Part shown: positions 8,135-16,789 of the stretch, piece after piece
Layout: every line of letters begins with the position of its first letter
Position numbering within the stretch: position 1 is the stretch's first letter
NCBI RefSeq assembly: GCF_000518665.1
Contig: NZ_JAEA01000003.1
Span: forward strand, 1 to 64,000
Direction: 5' to 3'
Origin: Microvirga flocculans ATCC BAA-817
Lineage (GTDB): Bacteria; Pseudomonadota; Alphaproteobacteria; Rhizobiales; Beijerinckiaceae
DNA: 64,000 bases
Notes under the pieces: model-generated
What the model saw: only the letters and a program-made list of their open reading frames with translations
Told to the model about the DNA's origin: nothing
Database searches by the model: none
Position numbers and translations under genes: made by a program

Positions 8135-9589
8135 ATGGCCGACATCATCATCACCAACGGCATCGTCGTGACGATGGACCCGCAGCGCCGGGTCATCGAG
8201 AACGGCGCCGTCGCCATTGAGAAGGACCGCATCGTCGCGGTCGGAACCACGGAAGAGGTTCTGGCAGCCCATCAGGCGCCGACGACGATCGACGCAAGCC
8301 GCAAGATCGTCATGCCGGGTCTCATCGACGGCCATGCCCATGCCGGACACGGCTTCATCAAGACGATGGGCGGGGGAGATTCCGCGGCCTGGTACGATGC
8401 CTGCCATCAGGCCTACACGGTCGCGTCCACGCCGGAATTCTGGCGCGCCGAGGCCCGCCTCGCGGCGTTGGAGCGGCTTCGCTTCGGTGTGACAACGGGC
8501 GTCTCCCTTCTCGGAGGCGGCGATACGATCCTGCGCACCGATGAGCCCGTCTATGGCGACGCCCATTGCGAAGGCGTGCGCGAGGTGGGCACCCGCTCCG
8601 TCGTGGCGGTCGGCCCGACACGTCCTCCGCATCCGCGCACCTATGCGCGCATCGTCGACGGCGTCGCGGTCGAGCGGCCGGTATCGTTCGAGGAACAGTT
8701 CGAGACCTGCAAGACGCTCATCGACACGTGGCACGGCAAGCATGGGGCGCGGCTCAATATCGCGCTCATCACGCCGACCCTGAGGGAGGAGCACCTGCAG
8801 GAACTCGGCCGGGACAACCTGGAGGAGGCGCGGCGCCAAGCCCGCCTCACCGCCGATCTGGCGCGCGAGGCAGGGCTCGTCTTCACGCAGGACGGCCATA
8901 CGAAAGGCAGCGTAGCATACGCGCATGAACTCGGCATTCTTGGTCCGAACGCTCTCCTCTCCCACTCCACTAATCTGACGGAGGAGGAGATCCGCATCGT
9001 CGCGGATACCGGCACGAACATCGCCCACAACCCAAGCGCCATCGCCTCCATCCTCGGCCGCTGCCCAGTGCCCGAGCTGCTCGAGGCGGGTGCGAACGTG
9101 TGCCTCGGGTCGGATGCAACCGCCCCGGACCGCTCCGGCGACATGTTCCGCCACATGCAGCAATGCATGCATTACCACCGCACTTACTTCAAGGATCCGA
9201 CCTGGCTTCCGCCGGGCCGGGTCCTGGAAATGTGCACCATCGATGCCGCCAAGGCGCTCGGCATGGACAAGGACATCGGCTCGCTCGAAACAGGCAAGAA
9301 AGCCGATATCGTGCTGCTCGACATGCGCCGTCCGCATCTCTATCCGCTCAACATGCCGGTCTTCCGCCTGATCTACTTCGCCAACGGCAACGATGTGGAC
9401 ACGGTCATCGTGGATGGGCGCATCGCCCTTCAAGGCCGCAAGGCCACCTTCGTCGACGAGGACGAGATCCTCGATGACGCGCAGCGCGAGACGGAGGCGA
9501 TGCTCGACCGCACCGGCTTCCGGCATATGCTGGAAACCCCGAAGATGTTCTGGCGCCATGTCAGGGCGACCGACCAGATCGAGTCCTGA
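8135..9589 (+). CDS. AtzA/TrzA-like amidohydrolase
   Basis: A 484-residue amidohydrolase of the chlorohydrolase/S-adenosylhomocysteine-deaminase group (COG0402). Visible metal-site residues are HAH (His67, His69), His255, His277 in LLSHSTNL and Asp327 in LGSDATAPD. The group removes amino or halide substituents from N-heterocyclic rings. Oddly, the usual HxxE element reads HTKG around 255-258, so the glutamate that activates water in many relatives is missing or displaced. It is the last gene of the ABC operon: only 19 bp separate it from the ATPase gene, and a terminator-like hairpin follows. It probably acts on the transported compound or a derivative. Confidence 0.88.
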   Translation: MADIIITNGIVVTMDPQRRVIENGAVAIEKDRIVAVGTTEEVLAAHQAPTTIDASRKIVMPGLIDGHAHAGHGFIKTMGGGDSAAWYDACHQAYTVASTPEFWRAEARLAALERLRFGVTTGVSLLGGGDTILRTDEPVYGDAHCEGVREVGTRSVVAVGPTRPPHPRTYARIVDGVAVERPVSFEEQFETCKTLIDTWHGKHGARLNIALITPTLREEHLQELGRDNLEEARRQARLTADLAREAGLVFTQDGHTKGSVAYAHELGILGPNALLSHSTNLTEEEIRIVADTGTNIAHNPSAIASILGRCPVPELLEAGANVCLGSDATAPDRSGDMFRHMQQCMHYHRTYFKDPTWLPPGRVLEMCTIDAAKALGMDKDIGSLETGKKADIVLLDMRRPHLYPLNMPVFRLIYFANGNDVDTVIVDGRIALQGRKATFVDEDEILDDAQRETEAMLDRTGFRHMLETPKMFWRHVRATDQIES

Positions 9590-9596
9590 CATTCAT

Positions 9597-9630
9597 GGCC
9601 AGGCTGTTGAGCCTCGATCGCCTGGCCTTT
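9597..9630 (+). terminator. Terminator-like hairpin at the end of the ABC/amidohydrolase operon
   Basis: GGCCAGGC (9597-9604) pairs perfectly with GCCTGGCC (9620-9627) around a 15-nt loop and is followed by TTT. It lies directly after the amidohydrolase stop and about 60 bp before the MFS start. The MFS gene may therefore have its own promoter or be reached by read-through. Confidence 0.6.
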
Positions 9631-9686
9631 CAAATTCATCGAAGACAACCGCGCCGGCCGCAACGCAGCGGCTGGAGGGATCGATC

Positions 9687-10925
9687 ATGCCGCTGTTACG
9701 GGACCGGGAGACAAAACGGGCGCAGGCCGAGCGCTCCGGAACTCATGCTGGACCGCTGATGGCCCTCGCCATTGCCTCTGTCGTTTTGGCCGCCGTCAAC
9801 CTGCGCCCTGCCCTCACTTCGGTCGCCACCATGATCGCCGAGATCCAGCATGGTCTCGGGATGAGCAGCGTCTGGATGGGCGCTCTGACCACTATGCCCG
9901 TGTTGTGCTTCGGCGTTTTCGGTCCGCTCGCCCCGCTTCTCTCGGCACGGCTCGGCCTGGAGCGCACGCTCGCGCTCCTCTTCATCGGCCTCGGCGCGGG
10001 ACTGGGCCTCCGCCTCGTCCCACAAGGGTACACCCTCTTCGTCAGCACGCTGCTGGTCGGAGCAACGATTGGGATGGCAGGCGTCCTCCTTCCGGTCGTG
10101 ATCCGCCGCCGCTTCCCGGATCGCATCGGCCCCATGACCGGTCTCTACACCATGGTGCTGAGCGTGGGTGGCGCGAGCGCCGCCGGACTGACGCCGGTTC
10201 TCGAAGGCGCCTGGGGCTCCTGGACCCTGGCGCTTGCCAGCTGGGCCCTGCCGGCCCTGGCGGCGGCCATTCTCTGGATGCTGCTCGCCACCGCCGATGC
10301 CGCAACGACGAGCAGCGCGCGTCTGCCGCGTTTCTCGCTTCTGCTGACGGACCGGCTGGCATGGTACGTGACGGCCTTCATGGGCCTGCAGGCCGGCCTC
10401 GCCTTCATCGTGCTGGGCTGGCTGCCGGCTCTGCTCCGCGACAGGGGGCTCGACGTGGTCGATGCAGGCGCGGTGACCTCCCTCTCCATCATGGCCCAGA
10501 CCGTGACTGCGCTCCTCGTCCCCTCGCTCGCCGCCAAGCGCCTTTCGCCGCAGGTTCTGATCGTGCTGGTGCTCTCCGCAACCTGCGTGGGCTTCCTGGG
10601 GCTTCTCTACGCCCCCATCGCGATGCGGCTGTTCTGGGCCCTGCTCCTCGGCCTCGGCCAGGGAGGGTTGTTTGGCCTTGCGCTTCTGTTCGTGACGCTC
10701 CGCTCCCCTACGGCGGAGGTGACGGCGATGCTCTCGGGCATGTCGCAGAGCATCGGCTATCTCGGAGCCTCCCTCTGTCCCTTCGCGGTCGGTCTCCTGC
10801 GCGGCGGGCAGAACCCCTTCGTCGGGCCTGCGATCATGATCGTCGCGATCAGCATGCTCAGCACCTGGTGCGGCCTGAAGGCCGCCGCGCCGCAGGTCGT
10901 GCTGCCGCACCTGAAAGAGCACTAG
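9687..10925 (+). CDS. MFS transporter, CynX/NimT family
   Basis: A 412-residue major facilitator with about twelve hydrophobic helices. The N-terminal segment AAVNLRPALTSVATMIAEIQ is the hallmark of the CynX/NimT family (cyanate and 2-nitroimidazole transporters), which also includes carriers for small polar organic compounds. The ATG at 9687 follows GGAGGG by 7 bp. An open frame extends upstream, but it overlaps the previous gene and the terminator hairpin. The gene lies downstream of two amidohydrolases, so a role in uptake or efflux of a small nitrogenous substrate or product fits the context, though nothing in the sequence fixes the ligand or direction. Confidence 0.88.
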   Translation: MPLLRDRETKRAQAERSGTHAGPLMALAIASVVLAAVNLRPALTSVATMIAEIQHGLGMSSVWMGALTTMPVLCFGVFGPLAPLLSARLGLERTLALLFIGLGAGLGLRLVPQGYTLFVSTLLVGATIGMAGVLLPVVIRRRFPDRIGPMTGLYTMVLSVGGASAAGLTPVLEGAWGSWTLALASWALPALAAAILWMLLATADAATTSSARLPRFSLLLTDRLAWYVTAFMGLQAGLAFIVLGWLPALLRDRGLDVVDAGAVTSLSIMAQTVTALLVPSLAAKRLSPQVLIVLVLSATCVGFLGLLYAPIAMRLFWALLLGLGQGGLFGLALLFVTLRSPTAEVTAMLSGMSQSIGYLGASLCPFAVGLLRGGQNPFVGPAIMIVAISMLSTWCGLKAAAPQVVLPHLKEH

Positions 10926-11055
10926 GGGCGTGAACGCGCATTCCTGTCCGATAGTCTAGAGCCGGCTTCGCGGACTTGGAATCGTCTCTCGTGTTTGCCA
11001 TGCTGCATTCTTGAACGGCGAACCGGATCCACTTCGCCGAAAAATGCTCTGGGCC

Positions 11056-12474
11056 TCAGATCAGTGGATGGGGTGCATAGGCCGAGAATCCGCGCGCCAG
11101 GATCTGCCCCTGGCCCTTGTCGCCGACGATGCGACCGTTCTCGGCGACGATCTCTCCGCGCAGCAGCGTCATGACCGGCCATCCCGTCACTTCGAATCCC
11201 TCCCATGGTGTGTAATCGGCGCCGTGGTGCAGGATTTCCTGCCGGATCGTCTCTTTCCGGTTCGGGTCCCACAAGACGATGTCGGCATCGAAACCGATGC
11301 CTATGGAGCCTTTCCTGGGATAGAGGCCGTAGAGCTTCGCATGGTTCGTGGAGGTCAGCTCGACGAATCGGTTGAGGGAAATGCGTCCCTTCGCCACGCC
11401 TTCCGAGAACAGGATCGGCAATCGCGTCTCGACGCCCGGAATGCCGTTCGGCACCCAGCGGAAGGAACTCCTGCCCTTCTCGTTCAACTTGCCCGCCGGA
11501 CTGTCATAGCGGAAGGGGCAGTGATCGGACGAGAACGTCTGGAACACGCCGGTGCGGAGCCCGTCCCAGATGGCATCCTGGCTTGCCGTATCGCGCGGCG
11601 GCGGAGAGCAGACATACTTGGCGCCGCTCATATCCATGTCGGGGCCCTGCAGGTCCTCCGCCGTGAGGGTGATGTATTGCGGACAGGTCTCCGCGTAGAC
11701 CTTGAGGCCACGCGACTGCGCCCAACGGATCTGCTCCATGGCCTCGCGGCCTGAGACATGGACGATCATCATCGGAACGTCCACCAATTCAGCGTGACTG
11801 ATCGCCCGATGGGTCGCCTCGCGCTCGACGATCTCCGGACGGGAGACGGCGTGATAGTATGGCGCCGTCTTGCCCTCCCGCTCCAGGCGCTCGGTCATGT
11901 AGCGGATGGCGTCGTAGCCCTCGGCATGCACCATCACCAGAGCGCCCTCGCGACGTGCCACGTCGAAGACGTCCAGCAGCTGGCGGTCGTTGAGCACGAG
12001 ATCGTCATAGGTCATGAAGACCTTGAACGAGGTGTAGCCGTCCTTCAGCAGGGCCGGCAGCTCCTGCCCCAGCACCTCAGGGGTGGGATCGGACACGATG
12101 AGGTGGAAGGCGGTATCGATGTAGCACTCGTTCTCTGCCTTGCGCCGATAGTCCTCCACACACGCGCGCAGCGACGTGCCGCGCGCCTGCAACGCAAAGG
12201 GCAGAACCATGGTGTTGCCGCCCGCCGCCGCGGACGCAGTCGCGGAAGCGAAATCGTCCGCCATCTCCACGCCTGGGCCCGAAGGTTGCGCGATGTGCAC
12301 ATGGCTGTCGATGCCGCCGGGCATCACCAGCAGGCCGGAGGCATCGATCTCGCGCGTCGCTTTGAGTCTCTCTCCCAACACGGCGATCCGCCCGTCCTTG
12401 ATGCCCACGTCGCAGCGGACGGTGTCCGATGCCGTGACAACAACGCCGCCGCGGATTGCGAGATCGAGTTCCAT
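11056..12474 (-). CDS. Dihydropyrimidinase / D-hydantoinase family amidohydrolase
   Basis: A 472-residue cyclic amidohydrolase. Binuclear metal ligands are visible: His58 and His60 (DSHVH), the carbamylated lysine Lys151 (TSFKVFMTYDD), His183 (MVHAEGY), His239 (IVHVSG) and Asp317 (SSDHCP). The family opens dihydropyrimidine or hydantoin rings to N-carbamoyl amino acids in the cytoplasm. Length and motif order match bacterial dihydropyrimidinases. It is the last gene of a six-gene leftward operon and starts 10 bp after the class V PLP gene, behind a GAGGAG ribosome site. No N-carbamoyl amidase gene is present nearby, so a full reductive pyrimidine pathway is not shown. Confidence 0.92.
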   Translation of the reverse strand: MELDLAIRGGVVVTASDTVRCDVGIKDGRIAVLGERLKATREIDASGLLVMPGGIDSHVHIAQPSGPGVEMADDFASATASAAAGGNTMVLPFALQARGTSLRACVEDYRRKAENECYIDTAFHLIVSDPTPEVLGQELPALLKDGYTSFKVFMTYDDLVLNDRQLLDVFDVARREGALVMVHAEGYDAIRYMTERLEREGKTAPYYHAVSRPEIVEREATHRAISHAELVDVPMMIVHVSGREAMEQIRWAQSRGLKVYAETCPQYITLTAEDLQGPDMDMSGAKYVCSPPPRDTASQDAIWDGLRTGVFQTFSSDHCPFRYDSPAGKLNEKGRSSFRWVPNGIPGVETRLPILFSEGVAKGRISLNRFVELTSTNHAKLYGLYPRKGSIGIGFDADIVLWDPNRKETIRQEILHHGADYTPWEGFEVTGWPVMTLLRGEIVAENGRIVGDKGQGQILARGFSAYAPHPLI

Positions 12475-12484
12475 GGGTGGCTCC

Positions 12485-13699
12485 TCAGGACATGGCCCGG
12501 TCGAGACTGCCGATCAGCCGGTCGACCTCTTCGGGCGTGTTGTAATGGACCATCGACACACGGACGACGCCGTTGTTGTCGGCGAGCCCCAGATACTCGA
12601 TCAGCCGGCGGGAATGGAAGTCGCCGAAGCGGATGCCGATACGGTCCTTGTCTACGGCACGGACGATCTCCGCAGAGTCGCGGCCCTCGACATTGAAGGC
12701 GATGGTGGGAACGCGCCGGTCCGCCCCGCTGTCGCGACGCCCGACGATGCGGATGTCGTTCCGATCCCGGAGATAGGCGAGCAGCTTCTCTCCGATCATG
12801 GCCTCGTGCGCCGCGATGCCGGCGAAGGCGCGGTCGATGGAAGCGCGGTCGCCGCCCCCGCCACCCAGTTTGTCGATGTAGTCGACGATCCCGGCCGATC
12901 CCCAGGCGAGCTCGTAATTGGTATTGCCCGGCTCCAGCTTCATGGGCACCTTCTCGCGACCGTAGAAGTAGTGATAGAGGCCGTCGAGTTCCAGGAGCCT
13001 ATCGTATTTGCCGTACATGACGGCGAAGTGAGGCCCATAGGTCTTGTAAAAGCTGAAGATGTAGTAGTCGACGTCGAGATCCTTCACATCCACGGCCCTG
13101 TGAGGCGCATAGGCGACCGCATCGACCACGATTTGCGCTCCGCGCTCGTGCACCCTCTGAGCAATCTCCTTCACGGGATTGATGGTGCCCAGGATGTTCG
13201 AGGCATGTGTCACGGCCACGAGCTTCGTGCGGTCGCTCATCAACCGGTCGAGAGTATCGAGGTCGATCTCATAGCTGTCGCGATCGATCGTCCATTCCTT
13301 GATCACGACGCCGCGCTTCTCCAATGCCCGCCATGGACCGATATTCGACTCATGATCGAAATTCGTCACCACGATTTCGTCCCCGGGCTCCAGGCTGCCC
13401 TCCATGGCGCGGGCGAGGAACTGAGCCAGAACCGTGGTGGAGGGCCCGAGCACAATCTCCTCCGGCCGGCTCGCGCCTACGAGCAGGGCTATCTTGGCGC
13501 GCGCTTCCATGAGCCTCTCGGAGGCACGCCTTGAATGCTCGTAGCTGGCTCCCGTCTGGACACTCGTGGTGAGCAGGTATTCGGAGATCCTGTCCGCGAC
13601 GCTGCGGAGCACCAGCGATCCTCCCGCATTGTCGAAATAGGCGAAGCCGTCCGCCAGGGCGGGAAACTGGGAGCGGACGAAGGCGAGATCGAGAGACAT
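12485..13699 (-). CDS. Class V PLP-dependent enzyme, cysteine desulfurase-like
   Basis: A 404-residue fold-type I PLP protein. It begins with FDNAGGSL (residues 22-29), has DHESN (about 115-119), Asp193 in VVDAVAYAPH, and the Schiff-base lysine in SFYKTYGPH (Lys219). This is the cysteine desulfurase-like subgroup related to the VC1184 family, not IscS or SufS: no catalytic cysteine loop of those enzymes is evident. Members probably act as lyases or aminotransferases on amino compounds. It sits between an AllA-like gene (7-bp gap) and the dihydropyrimidinase (10-bp gap), so it should process a product of the same pathway. The exact reaction is not recognisable. Confidence 0.85.
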   Translation of the reverse strand: MSLDLAFVRSQFPALADGFAYFDNAGGSLVLRSVADRISEYLLTTSVQTGASYEHSRRASERLMEARAKIALLVGASRPEEIVLGPSTTVLAQFLARAMEGSLEPGDEIVVTNFDHESNIGPWRALEKRGVVIKEWTIDRDSYEIDLDTLDRLMSDRTKLVAVTHASNILGTINPVKEIAQRVHERGAQIVVDAVAYAPHRAVDVKDLDVDYYIFSFYKTYGPHFAVMYGKYDRLLELDGLYHYFYGREKVPMKLEPGNTNYELAWGSAGIVDYIDKLGGGGGDRASIDRAFAGIAAHEAMIGEKLLAYLRDRNDIRIVGRRDSGADRRVPTIAFNVEGRDSAEIVRAVDKDRIGIRFGDFHSRRLIEYLGLADNNGVVRVSMVHYNTPEEVDRLIGSLDRAMS

Positions 13700-13706
13700 C
13701 GGACAC

Positions 13707-14225
13707 CTATGCTGAGAGAAGATCGAGGCCGCGGATCAGCAGCGGCTCATCGGGATGATGAAGGATACAATCTTTGGCCGCCCCGCTTTCCCACATGAAC
13801 ATGAGAAAGTCGCCATCGGAGTCGATGGACGTGATGGGTGCATGCCAGAGGTTGCGCGCATAGTTGATGCCCTCGCCGCGATGGCCGATGAAAGCCTCGG
13901 CCCGGCTCAGATCGGGCAGGAAGGCCTCATTGTCGGGCGCGACGACAATGAGGAAGCGCTCCGCGGACAGAGACACGAAGACTTGAGACGACAGAGGATG
14001 CCGCTCGAAGGTCCGGAGGCGCAGCGGCAGAAGCTCGCCGCGCGCCCGATAGACCGCCAGTACCGGCTCGCCTTCATCGGAGGCGCTGTCGAATCGGGCA
14101 TCGGTGTCCGAGCGCAGGGCTCGTCCGTCATTGACGAGCCGGCTGCGGCCGGGATCGAAGTACAGCACCTGTCCAAAGGAGCTGAAGGCGGAAGGCGTGA
14201 GGCGTTTGGGCTTGAGCTCTTGCAC
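13707..14225 (-). CDS. Ureidoglycolate lyase family protein (AllA-like)
   Basis: A 172-residue protein of the AllA cupin family. Typical elements are FERHPLSSQVFVSL (about residues 72-85), FLIVVAP, the G-x-NYARNLWHAPI stretch (about 120-131) and DFLMFMWES. AllA splits ureidoglycolate into glyoxylate and urea at the end of purine/allantoin breakdown. Here no allantoinase or allantoicase is present, so it may act on another ureido acid made in this operon. The start is GTG with a weak ribosome site. The gene lies 11 bp after the ABC ATPase gene and 7 bp before the PLP enzyme. Confidence 0.82.
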   Translation of the reverse strand: MQELKPKRLTPSAFSSFGQVLYFDPGRSRLVNDGRALRSDTDARFDSASDEGEPVLAVYRARGELLPLRLRTFERHPLSSQVFVSLSAERFLIVVAPDNEAFLPDLSRAEAFIGHRGEGINYARNLWHAPITSIDSDGDFLMFMWESGAAKDCILHHPDEPLLIRGLDLLSA

Positions 14226-14236
14226 GGGCAGGAAGC

Positions 14237-14971
14237 CTAATGGGACAGAACGGCTTGCAGGAAGCTTCTGAGGCGCGGATCGCGCGGGGCGTTGAAGATC
14301 TCGTCGGGGCGGCCCTCCTCTACGATGCGGCCTCCATCCATGAACACGACACGGTCGGCGACCTTTCGCGCAAAGCCCATCTCATGCGTCACCACCACCA
14401 TGGTGACGCCGGTTTTGGCCAGTTGCTGCATGACGTCGAGAACTTCTCCCACCATCTCCGGATCGAGCGCAGAGGTCGGCTCGTCGAACAGGAGCACCTT
14501 AGGCTCCATGGCCAGCGCCCGAGCGATGCCGACGCGCTGCTGCTGACCGCCGGACAACTGGCCCGGATATTTCGCGATGTGATCCTCCAGCCCCACGCGG
14601 GCAAGAAGACGCTTCGCACGCGTCTCGGCCTCGGCCCAGGAGAGGTTACGCACCCGCACGGGCCCCAGGGCCACGTTGCGTAGCACTGTCATGTGCGGAA
14701 ACAGATTGAAGCTCTGGAACACCATTCCCACTTCCGCCTGGGCCGCACGCCTGCGTCCCTTGCCGACGGCGATGCCGTCGACGACGATGTCGCCGCCGTT
14801 GTGCTCCTCCAGCTGATTGATGCAGCGGATCAGCGTGGACTTGCCCGAGCCGGAGGGGCCGATGATCACCACGATCTCGCCCTCCGTGACGCTGAGATCG
14901 ACCCCATGAAGCGCCTGGAAGCACCCGAAGGACTTCACCACACCCTTCATCTGTATGATCGGCTGCGTCAT
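14237..14971 (-). CDS. Polar amino-acid ABC transporter ATP-binding protein
   Basis: A complete 244-residue GlnQ/HisP-type ATPase: Walker [10 protein letters not shown] near residues 38-46, Q-loop FQSFNLFPH, signature LSGGQQQR, Walker [13 protein letters not shown] and H-loop VTHEMGF. The start ATG at 14971 overlaps the stop of the permease gene (ATGA), which fixes it. A longer open frame upstream is the out-of-frame shadow of the permease. It energises uptake with the permease at 14968-15639 and the binding protein at 15720-16523. Sequence and layout match importers of polar amino acids, but the context of ring-opening enzymes leaves the ligand open. Confidence 0.95.
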   Translation of the reverse strand: MTQPIIQMKGVVKSFGCFQALHGVDLSVTEGEIVVIIGPSGSGKSTLIRCINQLEEHNGGDIVVDGIAVGKGRRRAAQAEVGMVFQSFNLFPHMTVLRNVALGPVRVRNLSWAEAETRAKRLLARVGLEDHIAKYPGQLSGGQQQRVGIARALAMEPKVLLFDEPTSALDPEMVGEVLDVMQQLAKTGVTMVVVTHEMGFARKVADRVVFMDGGRIVEEGRPDEIFNAPRDPRLRSFLQAVLSH

Positions 14972-15639
14972 CGTCCCCTCCCTGCGAGGCGTTTCTCGAA
15001 GACCCCGACGAGGCGTACGAGCGGCAAAAGGATCAGGATGTATATGAAGGCCGCGCTGATGAGCGGCGTCGGATTCGCAGCGAGCGCCTGCGCCTGCGTT
15101 GCCTGCTTGAGGAGATCCGGCATGGCGACCACGGAGGCCAGCGCCGTGTCCTTCATGACGTTGATGGAGTTCGACGTGATGGGCGGAATGACGATTTTCA
15201 GCGCCTGCGGCAGCACGACGTCGCCCATGAGACGCCAGGGGCTCAGCCCTAGCGCGTAGGCTGCTTCGAATTGACCTTTTGGCACAGCCTCGATGCCTGC
15301 GCGGAAGATTTCGGCGGAATAGGCGGCGGAGACGAGGCTCAGCGCCGATGCGGCTGCCCCGAATGGCGATAGCCGCAGGCCGACGAAGGGGAGCGCGTAA
15401 TAGATGACGACGAGCAGGACCAGGATCGGAATCGAGCGGAAGACGTCGATATAGGCGATGGACAACTGCCGGAACGGCGGGCTGGCGTAGAGCCTCACGA
15501 GGGCGAGGGCGAGACCTCCGACGAAGCCCAGGATGATGGCCGTGACGCCCAGTGTAAGGGTCGTCGTCAGTCCCGACAGCAGCAGCGGCAATGTTTGGAC
15601 AAAGACCTTCCAGTTCAGGAAGGTATCGAAAATGGACAT
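14968..15639 (-). CDS. Polar amino-acid ABC transporter permease
   Basis: A 223-residue HisM/GlnP-type inner-membrane permease. It has an N-terminal helix region with [16 protein letters not shown], the family element [14 protein letters not shown], and a C-terminal EAA loop around [23 protein letters not shown]. Only one permease gene is found in the operon, so the channel is probably a homodimer, which is common in this family. It is preceded by an 80-bp gap with a perfect inverted repeat after the binding-protein gene, and its stop overlaps the ATPase start. Confidence 0.94.
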   Translation of the reverse strand: MSIFDTFLNWKVFVQTLPLLLSGLTTTLTLGVTAIILGFVGGLALALVRLYASPPFRQLSIAYIDVFRSIPILVLLVVIYYALPFVGLRLSPFGAAASALSLVSAAYSAEIFRAGIEAVPKGQFEAAYALGLSPWRLMGDVVLPQALKIVIPPITSNSINVMKDTALASVVAMPDLLKQATQAQALAANPTPLISAAFIYILILLPLVRLVGVFEKRLAGRGR

Positions 15640-15675
15640 TGGAAATTACGCTCTCGATCGGTCGTCGGCATGTCA

Positions 15676-15703
15676 CGCGCCCGAAGCCGCGGCTTCGGGC
15701 GCG
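15676..15703 (-). promoter_or_regulatory. Perfect inverted repeat between binding protein and permease genes
   Basis: CGCGCCCGAAGCCG (15676-15689) is immediately followed by its exact reverse complement (15690-15703). In RNA this folds into a stem of at least 12 bp with a minimal loop. It sits just after the binding-protein stop. As at 4467-4494, such a structure can protect the upstream message and attenuate the downstream genes. Confidence 0.6.
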
Positions 15704-15719
15704 CGGACGGCGCTGGTGG

Positions 15720-16523
15720 TCAGAGCTTGGGCATCTCCGACACCTTGACGGTCGTGGAGTTCGGATCGGCCTTGGCGCCGAACCACTTCTCGTGAAGCTT
15801 CGCCAGTGTGCCGTCCTGCTTCATCTTCGTGATCTCGGCATTCGCCTTCTCCGCGAGCGGACTGTTCTTGGCGAACATCATGGAATACTGCTCGCCCGTC
15901 GGGATGCGCTCGACGATTTGGTACACTGGCTTGTCTTTGATGTAATACTGCACCGCGGGGATGTCGCTGATGTAGCCGTCGATGCGGCCTGTAGCGAGGT
16001 CGAGCATGGCGGGCGCAAGTCCCTCGTAGCGGCGGATGTCGGAGAACTTGTACTTCTGCTGGTTCTGCGTCGACCACATATCGCCGGTCGAGCCGGTATC
16101 GACCGCCGCCACCTTCCCTGCCAGCCCCTCAAGCCCCTTGATTCCGGAATTGGCACGCACCGCCAGCGACTGGTCGCTGTCGTAATAGGGCTGGGCGAAG
16201 GAGACCGATTCCAGACGCTTCTTCGTAATCGTGATCGAGGAGACGGCGGCGTCGATCTGCCCTGACTGGACCGCCGCAAAGAGGCCGTTGAACGGGATGT
16301 TCACGATTGAGACGTTCATGTTCAGCCGCTTGCCGATCTCCTTGGCCAAGTCGATCTCGAAGCCGACGATCTCGCCCTTCTCGTCCTGAAACTCCCAAGG
16401 CACGTTGCCGACATTGGCTCCTACCTTCATGTCGGCGGCAAGGGCAACAGCTCCCGCCGACATCGCCATGAAAGCGGCAAGGCTTGCGGCGACAGCGCCG
16501 CGCCGGGTGACATTAGCTGACAT
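15720..16523 (-). CDS. Polar amino-acid ABC transporter substrate-binding protein
   Basis: A family 3 solute-binding protein, 267 residues. It starts [29 protein letters not shown], a Tat/Sec-like signal peptide (two arginines, hydrophobic stretch, Ala-x-Ala end). Then come the family features [38 protein letters not shown], the SITITKKR element and [11 protein letters not shown]. It is periplasmic. I chose the ATG at 16523 because GGAGGAAGA lies directly upstream; two in-frame ATGs further up overlap that ribosome site. It is the first gene of the leftward six-gene operon and is divergent from a FadR-type regulator. Confidence 0.93.
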   Translation of the reverse strand: MSANVTRRGAVAASLAAFMAMSAGAVALAADMKVGANVGNVPWEFQDEKGEIVGFEIDLAKEIGKRLNMNVSIVNIPFNGLFAAVQSGQIDAAVSSITITKKRLESVSFAQPYYDSDQSLAVRANSGIKGLEGLAGKVAAVDTGSTGDMWSTQNQQKYKFSDIRRYEGLAPAMLDLATGRIDGYISDIPAVQYYIKDKPVYQIVERIPTGEQYSMMFAKNSPLAEKANAEITKMKQDGTLAKLHEKWFGAKADPNSTTVKVSEMPKL

Positions 16524-16632
16524 CTCTTCCTCCATATCCCTGCCGGCCAAGCCGGTTTCTCGTCATTCGTGACCGTTGCATGGCCGTCGGCAGCTCCCTC
16601 TCGCTTGCCTCGGCCTTTAAATTTGGCCAAAC

Positions 16633-16643
16633 TGGTCTTACCA
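16633..16643. promoter_or_regulatory. Candidate FadR-type GntR operator
   Basis: TGGTCTTACCA is an exact match to the TGGT-N3-ACCA core used by FadR/LldR/PdhR-type GntR regulators. It lies in the divergent interval, 110 bp upstream of the binding-protein start and 147 bp upstream of the regulator start. It is the likely site through which the neighbouring regulator controls both directions. Consensus from established knowledge; binding is inference. Confidence 0.6.
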
Positions 16644-16789
16644 ATCTGACCGCTGGATCGTGCAGACTTTCTTACTTAAGGTCAAGGTCAATCATGCAGG
16701 CTTGACCGGAACGGATCGACCAGGATGGGTCGGATCCTTCGCTCTGCAGAGGCGAGGCTTTTGGGGATGGACAAGTGTGGGGAGGCACC

